Assembly: GCF_900162615.1 (NCBI RefSeq)
Contig: NZ_FUFN01000008.1
Span: forward strand, 124,001-188,000
Reading direction: 5' to 3'
From: Virgibacillus proomii
GTDB lineage: Bacteria; Bacillota; Bacilli; Bacillales; Amphibacillaceae
DNA length: 64,000 nucleotides
How positions within the stretch are numbered: the stretch's first letter is position 1; every line of letters starts with the position of its first letter. Positions 25,036 through 33,924 of the stretch are shown piece after piece. The translations under genes and the position numbers were made by a program. The notes below the pieces were generated by a model, which made no database searches, was not told the DNA's origin, and saw only the letters and a list, made by a program, of their open reading frames with translations.

Positions 25036-26847
25036 TTATTCACTTAGCATTTTTTCCAATTGTTGCAGCTTCTCATCAAATACTTGTAAAGCATCCAATA
25101 TTGGTTGTTTTGAGCTCATATCTACTCCGGCTTTTTTCAAAACTTCAATCGGATAATCACTGCTTCCTGCTTTTAGAAAATCGATATATTTTTCTACTGC
25201 ACCATCTTTTTTGTCTAATATTTGTTGTGCTAATGCTGTTGCAGCAGAATAACCAGTTGCATATTGATATACGTAATAATTGTAATAAAAATGAGGTATT
25301 CTTGCCCATTCCAGACCAATTTCTTGATCGGAAACAACTTCTTCCCCATAATACTTTTTATTTAAGTCATAGTAAATTTCTGTTAGTTTTTCTGCTGTTA
25401 AAGCTTCTCCTTGCTGTTGCTTTAAGTGAATTGTATGCTCAAATTCAGCAAACATCGTTTGACGGAAGACAGTACCTCTAAACCCTTCTAAAAAGTGATT
25501 AAGTAAGTATAGTCTTTGTTTTTCATCCTCTAGGTTATTTAATAAATAATCATTTAGCAGTGCTTCATTACAGGTGGAAGCTACCTCTGCTACAAAAATC
25601 GAATAATTTCCGTAACGGAACGGTTGATTCTTTCTTGTATAGTAACTATGAACAGAATGTCCAAGCTCATGTGCTAATGTAAACGTATCATTAACGTTAT
25701 TTTGCCAATTTAACAAAATATAAGGGTTTGTACCATATGAGCCTGAAGAATAAGCTCCACTTCGTTTCCCTTTATTTTCCTCAACATCAATCCAACGACC
25801 TTCATATGCTTTTTTAATAACACTTAAATAGTCATTACCTAATGGAGCAAGTCCCTTTAGTACATAGTCTTGAGCTTTTTCATACGTGATTTTCATATCG
25901 ACATCTTGGACTAAAGGTGTGTATAAGTCATACATATGCAATTCTTTTAACCCAAGTACCTTCTTACGAAGTTTAATATAACGATGCAGTAGTGGCAACT
26001 TTTCATTCACAGCTTTCACCAAATGGTCATAAACTTCTTCCGGAATATTATTATTATCTAATGCTGCTTGTCTTGCGGAATCATAATTTCTTATTTTAGC
26101 AAAAAAATTATCTTTTTTAATATTTCCGCTTAGTGTAGAAGCAAAGGTATGTTGAAATTTGCCATATGTTTCATACACCGCTTTAAAAGCCGCTTGACGT
26201 ACAGAACGATCCTTTGATTCCATAAAACGGATATACCGGCCGTGAGTGACCTCCACTTCTTCACCATTCTCATCTTTAATTATTGGAAAAGTAAGATCTG
26301 CATTATTAAGCATGCTAAATGTTTGCGCAGTGGCCCCCATTGGTTCTGAGGCTTCTGCAAGTATAGCTTCTTCACGCTCACTTAAAATATGCGGGCGTTG
26401 CCTTGTAATCTCATCTAATGTTTTTTGATAACCTTGCAAACCTTGTTCTTCTTTTATAAAGCTATTTAGCTTAGCTTCATCTATGGATAAAATTTCAGGA
26501 ACAATATAACTCATCTTACTTGAGGCAACGGTAAGAATACTTTCAGCTTGAGCATTTAGCCGTTGATAAAATGAATTAGTCGTATCTTGGTCATAGCGCA
26601 TGTGCGCATATGTAAAGAGCTTTCCCAATCGTTCTGACAGATGATCTTGGAGCTGTAACACTTCATAAAGATTTTCAGCACTTTCACCTAATTTACCTTG
26701 GTATTGCTCGATTTTCGGGATTTCCTCTTGTAACTTAGCCATTTCCTGTTCCCATGCCTCATCCGTTTCAAAAATATCTTCCAACTTCCATGTTAATTCA
26801 ACTGGGATTTCTTCACGTTTTGGCAAAACTTTTTTATTTGTTGACAA
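25036..26847 (-). CDS. pepF: oligoendopeptidase F
   Basis: Zinc metallopeptidase of family M3B, 603 aa, cleaving short peptides in the cytosol. The zinc site is HELGH (AHELGHSVHSYY) with the downstream Glu in FVAEVASTCNEALL. The N-terminal oligopeptidase F domain (about 110-180) is followed by the M3 catalytic domain. It starts after AAGGAGG. Its place between coiA and yjbH is the same as in Bacillus. The gene is monocistronic here, with its own terminator. Confidence 0.95.
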   Translation of the reverse strand: MSTNKKVLPKREEIPVELTWKLEDIFETDEAWEQEMAKLQEEIPKIEQYQGKLGESAENLYEVLQLQDHLSERLGKLFTYAHMRYDQDTTNSFYQRLNAQAESILTVASSKMSYIVPEILSIDEAKLNSFIKEEQGLQGYQKTLDEITRQRPHILSEREEAILAEASEPMGATAQTFSMLNNADLTFPIIKDENGEEVEVTHGRYIRFMESKDRSVRQAAFKAVYETYGKFQHTFASTLSGNIKKDNFFAKIRNYDSARQAALDNNNIPEEVYDHLVKAVNEKLPLLHRYIKLRKKVLGLKELHMYDLYTPLVQDVDMKITYEKAQDYVLKGLAPLGNDYLSVIKKAYEGRWIDVEENKGKRSGAYSSGSYGTNPYILLNWQNNVNDTFTLAHELGHSVHSYYTRKNQPFRYGNYSIFVAEVASTCNEALLNDYLLNNLEDEKQRLYLLNHFLEGFRGTVFRQTMFAEFEHTIHLKQQQGEALTAEKLTEIYYDLNKKYYGEEVVSDQEIGLEWARIPHFYYNYYVYQYATGYSAATALAQQILDKKDGAVEKYIDFLKAGSSDYPIEVLKKAGVDMSSKQPILDALQVFDEKLQQLEKMLSE

Positions 26848-27199
26848 AGTAAAATCCTCCTTTTTCTTTAAAACGAATAAAACTATGATGTTCTCTCTAA
26901 ACGTATAGGTTCAAAAAGGACCGAAAAGTTTAACTTGCTTAGCTTCAACAAGCGAATTCGAGGCTATTACGGAAACATGCAGTCCAAGGCGAGTAGTCAA
27001 TTAAAAAAACTTGCTAGCGACAAGCATAGTACAAATGATCGGCTAATTACACTTGGTACAGCTTTGCCATTCAAATATCCACTTACGTCTTGCTTTAGCG
27101 ATAGTGTCTTTTTGATGTATAAAGAAATTCGCTTTATCGTTTGTAACGAACCTTTGAACCAATTTAAAAAGAACTTTTGCTATTTAGTATATCGTATTG
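26848..27199. other. intergenic space between pepF and coiA
   Basis: About 350 bp without a supportable gene. It must hold the pepF promoter. A 113-codon + strand frame at 26935 has no ribosome site and no recognisable product. No copy of repeats A, B or C could be aligned here. Confidence 0.5.
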
Positions 27200-28393
27200 T
27201 TAAGGAAACATGCTTTTATTTTGCTTTTGTAATTGTCGAAGTACCTCTTTATCTGCAGCAATTGCTTCCTCGATAGTTGTTGGAAAGTCAATATCGCTTA
27301 GTTTAATGAATGTCATAGCAGATATTTTTTTTACTATTTTAAGCTGGCTGAGAATTCGTAAATATTGATAAAGCGGATCACTTAATTCAGAAACTTGATA
27401 GGTTAATGAGAAATCCTTTTGTTGATACATTTCATTTCGCAATGAACGATGGTGAAGTTGAATGATTTCTCCATTTTGTCTTGGGATAAATCTTTCTATC
27501 ACCCATTTGCTTTGCCAATTCCAAAGTGGAACTCGCATCATATATTGCGAGCTAATTGGTAAATGAATGATCGACGGAAGTGAGTGAAGATGTAATCGTT
27601 TTTCATATAGCCATCGATGCCAGTTTAATTCTCGCTTGGATAATCGTCCTCTTTGTTTTGTTCGAAAAGAGTGTTTTTCTTTATGCCATATGGAATATAA
27701 CTCCTTACTACTAAACGCTTTTTCATGAAATAACTGAATAAACGACACTTGGCTGAGTTTATAGTCAGTTATTTTTCCCAATATCATACGATTTGTTACC
27801 ATATATAAATCCTGAACTGTAATTAACCTGGAGGTGTATGGACAGAAAAAGAAAATCAGAGGAGATGATGTTGGAGAAAATTGATGAATTAAAGATTGGA
27901 TAAATGAAGAAATATGCAGTTTATATCGGCTTTTTCTTTGAAAATATTTCGCACCAATAATCCAAATGGGAAAAATACTTAGCGAACGATACCCATCATT
28001 TCTTGCTTTTATAACAGCTGGTGAAATGGGGCTACATTGATACTCAATAGCTATTCTTTTTCTTCCGATTATAAGCAATATATCAGGCCGTTGACGAATC
28101 GTTTGTATAAATGGCTCTAACTTAACGGACAATTGCTGATGTAGTAACCATCTGTATAACATCATCTTTCCTTGATCATGATATATGCTTTCACCTCTAC
28201 TTATAGAGTCACATGTTTTTATAGAATAATGAACAAAGTGAGGTATAACTCTTTTCCCTGAACGAAGGTACACTTTCCCCTTGCAAACTGGACAAATAAA
28301 GTTATGTTTATTGGTTTTCAACTTCTCTATTTCTTGAACAGATTTATTAAACAATATGACCTTCTGCCCATTTTGGTTTATGGCTTGTAACAC
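27200..28393 (-). CDS. coiA: CoiA-like competence protein
   Basis: 397 aa protein of the CoiA family, needed in competent cells for processing incoming DNA during transformation. It has an N-terminal CxxC zinc-like element (CPVCKGKVYLRSG), a conserved HFVHYS segment, and a nuclease-like core with DILLIIGRKRIAIEYQCS (PD-(D/E)xK pattern). I choose the GTG at 28393, eight bases after GGAGG; the upstream GTG at 28402 lies inside the ribosome site. It lies upstream of pepF and next to mecA, as in B. subtilis. Confidence 0.85.
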   Translation of the reverse strand: MLQAINQNGQKVILFNKSVQEIEKLKTNKHNFICPVCKGKVYLRSGKRVIPHFVHYSIKTCDSISRGESIYHDQGKMMLYRWLLHQQLSVKLEPFIQTIRQRPDILLIIGRKRIAIEYQCSPISPAVIKARNDGYRSLSIFPIWIIGAKYFQRKSRYKLHISSFIQSLIHQFSPTSSPLIFFFCPYTSRLITVQDLYMVTNRMILGKITDYKLSQVSFIQLFHEKAFSSKELYSIWHKEKHSFRTKQRGRLSKRELNWHRWLYEKRLHLHSLPSIIHLPISSQYMMRVPLWNWQSKWVIERFIPRQNGEIIQLHHRSLRNEMYQQKDFSLTYQVSELSDPLYQYLRILSQLKIVKKISAMTFIKLSDIDFPTTIEEAIAADKEVLRQLQKQNKSMFP

Positions 28394-28460
28394 AACTAAC
28401 ACCTCCGCTAAAATTTTACTGTGAAAAAAATAACATTTCGTTTACTCCTTGTCCTATTTT

Positions 28461-28554
28461 ATTAGAAAGACTTGGCTTGTCGCCAAGTCTTTAGCGAAAG
28501 CTATCGTTTTTCTTATACGATAAAGCCTAAAGTATTATACTTTCCTATAGTACT
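28461..28554 (+). repeat. dispersed element B, copy B3 (no A inside)
   Basis: ACTTGGC/GCCAAGT and TATCG/CGATA hairpins and tail GCCTAAAGTATTATAC ... CCTATAGTAC. The uninterrupted ATAAAGCCTAAAG junction is an empty A site. Confidence 0.8.
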
Positions 28555-29054
28555 AAAAAGAACATTTTTGAACAAGGAAAGTCAGCCTTTGACTTTTTAT
28601 CTAATCCTCTAATAGTAATATTGTGATATTTAAATGTATTGGATTTTATAAGCAATTTTGGAGTATTCTTTACTAAAAGGAGATGAAAAAGTGATGATGT
28701 TACCATCTGAAGCAAACAAGAGTAGGAAAGTAAAATAAATATTGTGAATTGTAGATAAACCAACGTTAATTGAGATTTAAAATACTTACAACACTCATTA
28801 ATCTAACTTATAACTGTTTTCACTTTTATCCATGTGGAGCCCATTTTGAGCTGGTTACTCGTCAAGGATAATTAATAAATATGACGAGGTAAATAAACAG
28901 CTTATCTATTAGTATTCGACAAGAAATCGTGGTATCCCTTCTTTTCTAGCATTTTTTTGCAGAAATTAAAATAACAATATGTAGGAGATTTCATTGTAGG
29001 CTAGCTATCGATCCAACATTATGAGTTGTACTGGGGACTTAATGATTTTAAAAT
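28555..29054. other. intergenic space between coiA and mecA
   Basis: No supportable gene. The visible structure is an imperfect hairpin at 28855-28891 (TTACTCGTCA with TGACGAGGTAA, one bulge). The 72-codon minus frame at 28545-28763 runs into element B3 and is not credible. Confidence 0.5.
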
Positions 29055-29282
29055 TCCAACATACGGCACCTTATATGCGGGATAAAGAAAACATGCCTCT
29101 AAAACAGGAGGTGCCGATGTTGGACCGTAAGCCCGTTTATAGTCGATATTCCTTTAGATTCGAGCCGTTGTTGACTTATTGTAGGAAGAAGGTGAAGTTT
29201 GCTAGCAGCACGAGCACTTAAGCTAGACAAAACGACGATGCTATTTTCAAAAAAGATATCCGCATGGAGAAACAAATGTCTT
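29055..29282 (+). repeat. element C copy C2 with the right end of an element A
   Basis: TACGGCACCTTATATGCGGG followed by ATAAA (29055-29079) is the right end of A; next comes GAAAACA and the C sequence (GTTGTTGACTTATTG, GAAGAAGG, GAGCACTTAAGCTAGAC, AAGATATCCGCA). In C1 the same ATAAAGAAAACA junction is uninterrupted. Confidence 0.65.
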
Positions 29283-29293
29283 TTCCTAAATAA

Positions 29294-29319
29294 TAAAAAA
29301 GACACTCTTTTAGAGTGCC
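29294..29319 (-). terminator. terminator of mecA
   Basis: On the minus strand GGCACTCT-AAA-AGAGTGTC followed by TTTTTT, touching the mecA stop. Confidence 0.75.
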
Positions 29320-29996
29320 TATACATGGACAGGGAAGTATTTTCTAACCTGGGCAAACGTATCATTCTTAAAAATTTTCTTTCCGTATTCCTCAAGTACA
29401 TGAATCGTAATATCCGAATCATTTCCAAATTCGAATACTTTACTTATGATGTTTTCTTGTTCTTCTTCTTCTAGTTCCTCTTCAGAAAACTCAATATATA
29501 AATAGTAGGTATCGTCAAAATGATAGAGCGTTTCTCTTATACCTATATGATAGTCTGTAAAATAATGACTTAATTGGATAACATCTTCAAAATCGTTGAA
29601 ATCTGCAATAATCCATAGTTTGTCGTCATCATCCTGCATTTCTTCTTCATGCTTATCAAATTTGTCTTCTAACATATTTTCTATTTTCTTGTCCATCGGA
29701 AAATCAACTGTATTTCCATCCTCCGTTTGTAACTCTAAATTATCTCCATTTTTAGAAATCTGAGCTTTGGTCACAATAATTTCAAGTCCTTTTTCCAAGG
29801 CTTGTACTTGAATCCATAATGGGCCATCGACATTAAAATCTTCCTTATAATTCACTTCATCCATCATTTGCCAAAATAATTGTTCACTGCGTTCCCGATT
29901 ATACCAGATTTCTTCCCGTTCAAAACCACGATCTTCAATATCCATATATGAGATATAAAATTTTACTGTATTTTCGTTTATTCTCTCGATTTCCAT
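29319..29996 (-). CDS. mecA: MecA, ClpCP adaptor protein
   Basis: Adaptor that brings ComK and other clients to ClpCP and helps assemble the ClpC hexamer. 225 aa: an N-terminal substrate-binding domain beginning MEIERINENTVKFYIS, an acidic linker and a C-terminal ClpC-binding domain ending IHVLEEYGKKIF. The start is the ATG at 29996 after AAGGGGGAG; the longer frame has no ribosome site. It lies between coiA and spx, as in Bacillus. Confidence 0.95.
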   Translation of the reverse strand: MEIERINENTVKFYISYMDIEDRGFEREEIWYNRERSEQLFWQMMDEVNYKEDFNVDGPLWIQVQALEKGLEIIVTKAQISKNGDNLELQTEDGNTVDFPMDKKIENMLEDKFDKHEEEMQDDDDKLWIIADFNDFEDVIQLSHYFTDYHIGIRETLYHFDDTYYLYIEFSEEELEEEEQENIISKVFEFGNDSDITIHVLEEYGKKIFKNDTFAQVRKYFPVHV

Positions 29997-30328
29997 GTTT
30001 TTTCTCCCCCTTCTTATATAGGTAGGTGGAAGATACAGCTTCACCACATATATAACTTATAATATAGATACCCTGTTTTTTTTTTAACTAATCTCGATTT
30101 TGTTGCATGATCGGATTAAGCTAAACTCCCATTTAAAACCTCATTATCTATAAACTGATTACTATCCATATTGTATGATAGTAACCATGAATTTGGAAAT
30201 ATATATGCCTATTTAATTAGTAACATATTTTAACCTATATTTAAAGTTTTGTCACGCCACTTTTGTGACGATTTTTTTAAAATAATATGATATGTGTTAA
30301 TACTGCCTTTCAAAGCTGAAAATCGTTT

Positions 30329-30423
30329 ATTAGAAAGACTTGCCTTGTCGCCAAGTATTTATGGCGAAAGCTATCGTTTTTCTTATATTATAAAGCCTAA
30401 AGTTTTATACCATCCTATAGTAC
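30329..30423 (+). repeat. dispersed element B, copy B4 (no A inside)
   Basis: Same order as B1 and B3, with a mismatch in the first hairpin (ACTTGCC/GCCAAGT) and decay of the second stem (TATCG/TTATA). Tail GCCTAAAGTTTTATACC. It lies between the spx terminator and the mecA promoter region. The rest of the 29997-30551 space shows nothing else. Confidence 0.75.
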
Positions 30424-30445
30424 AAAAATTACAAATTTTTCATTT

Positions 30446-30481
30446 AAAAAACACAGATCAAATATACGATCTGTGTTTTTT
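30446..30481. terminator. terminator of spx
   Basis: A perfect 14-bp stem (30446-30459 with 30468-30481) with six A/T pairs at its base, 70 bp beyond the spx stop. Confidence 0.85.
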
Positions 30482-30551
30482 ATAATTGTTGTTCTTTATA
30501 AAGCTGGATAGATTAAAATATGTCAACACCAAAACTTTTTGGAGGTTTATA

Positions 30552-30947
30552 TTAATTAACCATTCGCTGTGCTTCTCGTAACTGAAATGTACGTACCGTT
30601 CGTGGAAGGAAACGTCGAATTTCGTCCTCATTATAGCCAACTTGCAGGCGTTTTTCATCTAAAATAATTGGTCTTCTTAACAATCCTGGATTTTGTTGGA
30701 TTAACTTAAAAAGATCCTTCATCGGCAATTGATCAATATTAACATCCAATTTTTGAAAAACTTTTGATCGGGTTGAAATAATCTCATCCGTACCATCTTC
30801 AGTCATACGTAAAATTTCCTTTATCTCATCCAACGTTAACGGTTCAGAAAATATATTACGTTCCTTAAACGGTATATCATGTTCTTCCAACCATGCTTTT
30901 GCTTTTCTACACGATGTACAACTTGGTGAGGTATAAAGTGTAACCAT
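30552..30947 (-). CDS. spx: Spx, thiol-stress transcription regulator
   Basis: ArsC-fold protein (131 aa) that binds the RNA polymerase alpha subunit and switches transcription under disulfide stress. The redox switch CTSC is at residues 10-13; conserved segments include STRSKVFQKL and LLRRPIILDEKRLQVGYNEDEIR. The ATG at 30947 follows GAGGAG; the TTG at 30965 lies upstream of it. Spx is degraded through the YjbH adaptor encoded at 22961. Confidence 0.95.
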   Translation of the reverse strand: MVTLYTSPSCTSCRKAKAWLEEHDIPFKERNIFSEPLTLDEIKEILRMTEDGTDEIISTRSKVFQKLDVNIDQLPMKDLFKLIQQNPGLLRRPIILDEKRLQVGYNEDEIRRFLPRTVRTFQLREAQRMVN

Positions 30948-31033
30948 TAAAACTTCACTCCTCAATCTAATGTATATTTAGTTTATTTCATAAACTTTGA
31001 ATGACTTATTAAATTAAAATAAGTTTAATTTAC

Positions 31034-31062
31034 CCTATATGTAATTATACTACAATTGTCAA
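31034..31062 (-). promoter_or_regulatory. SigA-type promoter of spx with a dyad in the spacer
   Basis: Minus strand: -35 TTGACA (31057-31062), a 17-base spacer and -10 TATAGG (31034-31039). The spacer contains a short dyad TGTA-N7-TACA (31040-31054), a possible operator. Spx genes in Bacillus are repressed by PerR and YodB; neither site is clear here. Confidence 0.5.
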
Positions 31063-31300
31063 GTGAAAGGTAGAGGATATTTGAGAAAAGTTGTGATTTT
31101 TATGCTTGTTCATGAAATAATTTTTTACGCTTATAAGTAAATTACCCATATTAATTTTTATTTAAACATGTTATTTGAAAAAATAAATGCATTACTTTTT
31201 TATTTGCAATTCTTTTATCAAAAGATTTATTGATAACGATAGTCAATTTCCCGTGAAATATGGACACTCTGATTTTTCTAAAAAAAATTTAAAAAAACTC

Positions 31301-31329
31301 TTGCTTTTATTTTCTTTACCAATTATGAT
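31301..31329 (+). promoter_or_regulatory. promoter of glnK-amt
   Basis: -35 TTGCTT (31301-31306), a 17-base spacer, -10 TATGAT (31324-31329), about 50 bases before the glnK ATG. Confidence 0.6.
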
Positions 31330-31347
31330 AATTCACATAACTTATCA

Positions 31348-31364
31348 TGTTAGGTTTCCTGACA
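31348..31364 (+). promoter_or_regulatory. TnrA/GlnR-type box
   Basis: TGTTA-N7-TGACA (31348-31364) matches the TnrA/GlnR consensus TGTNA-N7-TNACA. It lies downstream of the predicted -10 and just before the ribosome site, so it would suit repression (GlnR-like) better than the activation from -49 known for the B. subtilis nrgAB promoter. Confidence 0.6.
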
Positions 31365-31381
31365 CAGGAAGGGGGGATTTC

Positions 31382-31723
31382 ATGAAGAAAATTAAAGCAA
31401 TTATTAGGCCTGAAAAGTTTCAATCACTTCGAAAAGCTTTATCAAAGGCAGGAGTTGGTGGATTAACCATCACCGAAGCAGCGGGAACCGGAAAACAAAA
31501 AGGCAAAGAAGGTCTGTTTCGCGGTACAGCATTTCAAGTTCAATTACTCCCTAAAATAAAAATTGAAATAGTTGTTGAAGAACAAAAGGTAGAAGAGATT
31601 ATTAAATTAATCATTACACATTGTAATACAGGAAATATTGGCGATGGAAAAATTTTTGTATCCCCCATCGAACAAACAATTAGAATCAGAACTGGTGAAA
31701 AAGGGAAAAAATCTGTTTTATAA
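31382..31723 (+). CDS. glnK: PII nitrogen regulatory protein GlnK
   Basis: Small trimeric PII signal protein (113 aa) that senses ATP/ADP and 2-oxoglutarate and binds AmtB. It starts MKKIKAIIRPEKF at the ATG at 31382 after GGAAGGGGGG; the long upstream frame covers the promoter. The T-loop reads KEGLFRGTAFQVQLLPK, with Phe where enterobacterial PII has the uridylylated Tyr51. The signature LLPKIKIEIVVEE and C-terminal TGNIGDGKIFV are intact. It is 15 bp upstream of amt. Confidence 0.93.
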   Translation: MKKIKAIIRPEKFQSLRKALSKAGVGGLTITEAAGTGKQKGKEGLFRGTAFQVQLLPKIKIEIVVEEQKVEEIIKLIITHCNTGNIGDGKIFVSPIEQTIRIRTGEKGKKSVL

Positions 31724-31738
31724 ATAAGGAGGATGATC

Positions 31739-33094
31739 ATGTTAAGGAAATGCTTATTTCTTATTTTACTCACTTGCTTTATTACCTTTCCTGTATATGC
31801 TGCTCCAACGACTGCTTCTCTGGAAACATCGATTAACTTAGTCTGGGTAATGCTTGGCGCTATTTTAGTGTTTTTTATGCACGCTGGATTTGCAATGGTT
31901 GAAGTAGGCTTTACACGGGCAAAAAATTCGTTAAATATTTTGATGAAAAATCTCTTCACTATTTGTATTGGATCATTATTGTTCTACTTTGTAGGTTATG
32001 GACTTATGTTTGGTACTTCAAGTAGTTCATTTATTGGTACAAACAGTTTTATGTTAAATAATGTGGAGGATATTGGATTTTTTATCTTTCAAGCAATGTT
32101 TGTTGCAACATGTGCTACAATCATTTCCGGAGCTGTTGCAGAGCGAATCAAATTAAGTGTCTATCTCTTCATTGTAATTGCGATGACCGCTTTTATTTAT
32201 CCTGTTGTTGGTCACTGGGTTTGGCAAGGAAATGGCTGGTTAACAGATTTAGGCTTTGTTGATTTTGCCGGTTCAACTGTTGTTCATTTAACTGGTGCAA
32301 CAGGTGCACTTATCGCTGTCTTATTGTTAGGACCACGACTTGGTAAATATTCAGAAAATAAAATAAATGTTATTCAAGGTCATAATATTCCAATTGCTGC
32401 TTTAGGTGTATTTATTCTCTGGTTAGGCTGGTTCGGTTTTAATGGGGGCAGCTCAATGGATGCAGACCCAGCTATTGTTCCTTCAGTTATTGGAACAACT
32501 TTATTATCTACCTCAGCTTCACTCGTCACCTCCTCATTTTATTCCAAGCTGCGATTTAAACGAGTCGACGCTTCTTTGTCATTGAACGGCGTACTTGGCG
32601 GCTTAGTCGGAATTACTGCTGGATGTGCAGAAATATCACTTACTGGCTCTATTATTGTTGGTGTCATAATTATTCTAGTCGAAGGCATTCATTTTTTAGA
32701 TACAAAATTACAAGTAGATGATCCAGTTGGAGCAATTACTGTTCATGGAATATGCGGTATTTGGGGAACGCTGTCTGTTGGCTTATTTTCTACATCAACT
32801 GGTTTGTTTTATGGTCATGGTATAGCGCAGTTAGGAGTTCAGGCTATGGGGGTAATTGCTGTAATTATATGGACAATGACAGTTATGGGAGTTCTCTTAT
32901 CTATCGTAAGCAGAATTACTTCCTTACGTGTATCCAAAGAAGAAGAAATTGCCGGCCTTGATTTTACAGAACATGGTTCAAATGCCTACGAATTTAAAGA
33001 AGCATTTTTTTCTACTGATGAAGAACCTTTTAGTCATGGCTTACGTTTAGCTGAACGGTTGAACAATCTCCCCAAATCAGAAGAAGCTAGTTAG
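31739..33094 (+). CDS. amt: ammonium transporter (Amt/NrgA)
   Basis: Ammonium channel of about 451 aa with an N-terminal signal-like segment (LRKCLFLILLTCFITFPVYAAP), eleven predicted helices and the twin-His pore residues (GSTVVHLTG and ITVHGICGIWG). The C-terminal tail (about 45 aa) is where PII binds in the family. I choose the ATG at 31739 because GGAGG directly abuts the ATG at 31733. Operon with glnK, in the order glnK-amt, the reverse of B. subtilis nrgA-nrgB. Confidence 0.93.
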   Translation: MLRKCLFLILLTCFITFPVYAAPTTASLETSINLVWVMLGAILVFFMHAGFAMVEVGFTRAKNSLNILMKNLFTICIGSLLFYFVGYGLMFGTSSSSFIGTNSFMLNNVEDIGFFIFQAMFVATCATIISGAVAERIKLSVYLFIVIAMTAFIYPVVGHWVWQGNGWLTDLGFVDFAGSTVVHLTGATGALIAVLLLGPRLGKYSENKINVIQGHNIPIAALGVFILWLGWFGFNGGSSMDADPAIVPSVIGTTLLSTSASLVTSSFYSKLRFKRVDASLSLNGVLGGLVGITAGCAEISLTGSIIVGVIIILVEGIHFLDTKLQVDDPVGAITVHGICGIWGTLSVGLFSTSTGLFYGHGIAQLGVQAMGVIAVIIWTMTVMGVLLSIVSRITSLRVSKEEEIAGLDFTEHGSNAYEFKEAFFSTDEEPFSHGLRLAERLNNLPKSEEAS

Positions 33095-33120
33095 TTAATT
33101 GGAATATTATTACTTTGAAA

Positions 33121-33156
33121 AACAGCAAAGCCCTTATATGAAGGGGCTTTGCTGTT
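33121..33156. terminator. terminator between amt and yjbC
   Basis: A 13-bp stem (33121-33133 with 33144-33156) with a closed loop, between the converging amt gene and the yjbC remnant. T runs are poor. Confidence 0.7.
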
Positions 33157-33167
33157 AACGGTTATCA

Positions 33168-33750
33168 TTACGATCTTAAATCATCTAATATATGAACATC
33201 TCTATTTTCATCATACGTTAGCACGTCATCTACATGTTGATAGAATTGACCATATACTTCTTTATCTTTATACGTATAAATATCCTTATACATTTGTGTC
33301 ATTTGTTCATACATAAAATCCTCTTGTTCATCGTTCGGTGACCAGTATAAAATTTCCATTTGTGTATGTTTATTTGTGGCTAAAGATCTTCTGCGGTAAT
33401 CAATCGACTGAGCATGTGTAAAATCTTCCCGTTGTAGAAATGAAGACGTTTTTTGGTATCAGTATCTTCATAGTCTACAGGTTCTACTTCCAAGATAATT
33501 GGCTTGTTTTTCTTCTTTAATTTCTTAATTAGCAAATGTACAAATTCTTGTCCTCTTGCTTTTGCTGACACCCATAAATAATCGATAAAGATAAAAATAA
33601 AAGAATCAAACTCTGCAAACATTACAACATGTAAGTCACTTTCATCTTTATAGTAGAACATCACTTTTTCATCTAAAAGCATCTCCATATGTTCTCTTAT
33701 TTCATTTCTTCAATGGGAAAATATTACTTTAACTTCTCATACCAATTCAT
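33168..33750 (-). pseudogene. yjbC: yjbC-like GNAT acetyltransferase, broken
   Basis: Reads as one acetyltransferase of about 194 codons after repair. It starts MNWYEKLK at 33750 after AAGGAG, then TAA at codon 9 (expected CAA or similar), a frameshift near codon 18 before EHMEMLLDEK, the main block (HVVMFAEFDSF ... IILEVEPVDYEDTDTKKRL), and a 1-base loss in LHFYQREDF near 33435 before RRRSLATNKHTQMEILYWSP. The acetyl-CoA motif is also degraded (RGQEFVHLL) and FIFIFIDY has a 6-base duplication. Several independent lesions argue against sequencing error. In B. subtilis yjbC lies directly before spx; here glnK-amt lies between. Confidence 0.85.
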
Positions 33751-33766
33751 AGATTTACTCCTTATT

Positions 33767-33870
33767 CTTCAGGAAGGAGAGCGAAGTTTTCTACGCTTGA
33801 GCGCCTAAGCTAGACATGCTACTTTTCAAAAAAGCTATCCACCTTGTAGAAGCAGATATAATTTCCCACA
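33767..33870 (+). repeat. dispersed element C, copy C3
   Basis: GAGCGAAGTTTTCTACGCTTGAGCGC, CTAAGCTAGACATGCTA, TTTTCAAAAAAGCTATCCACC and GTAGAAGCAGATAT match the right half of C1. It starts less than 20 bp upstream of the yjbC start, in what should be its promoter region. Confidence 0.65.
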
Positions 33871-33873
33871 AAA

Positions 33874-33910
33874 ACAAAAAGAAGCCTGTCATCACTATAT
33901 GACAAACTTC
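33874..33910 (-). terminator. terminator of the DUF4015 gene
   Basis: TGTCAT (33887-33892) pairs with ATGACA (33899-33904) and GAAG with CTTC outside it; on the minus strand a T5 run follows. Confidence 0.65.
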
Positions 33911-33924
33911 CTTTTAGATTTATG

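Noticed and set aside
26990..27030. similarity between the pepF-coiA and yitV-yitW spaces (GACAAGC...TAC...GAT)
   Set aside because: Short matches with gaps only; could not be extended into a credible repeat family by eye.
26935..27276. 113-codon plus-strand frame between pepF and coiA
   Set aside because: No ribosome site, it runs into the coiA 3' end, and the product is not recognisable.
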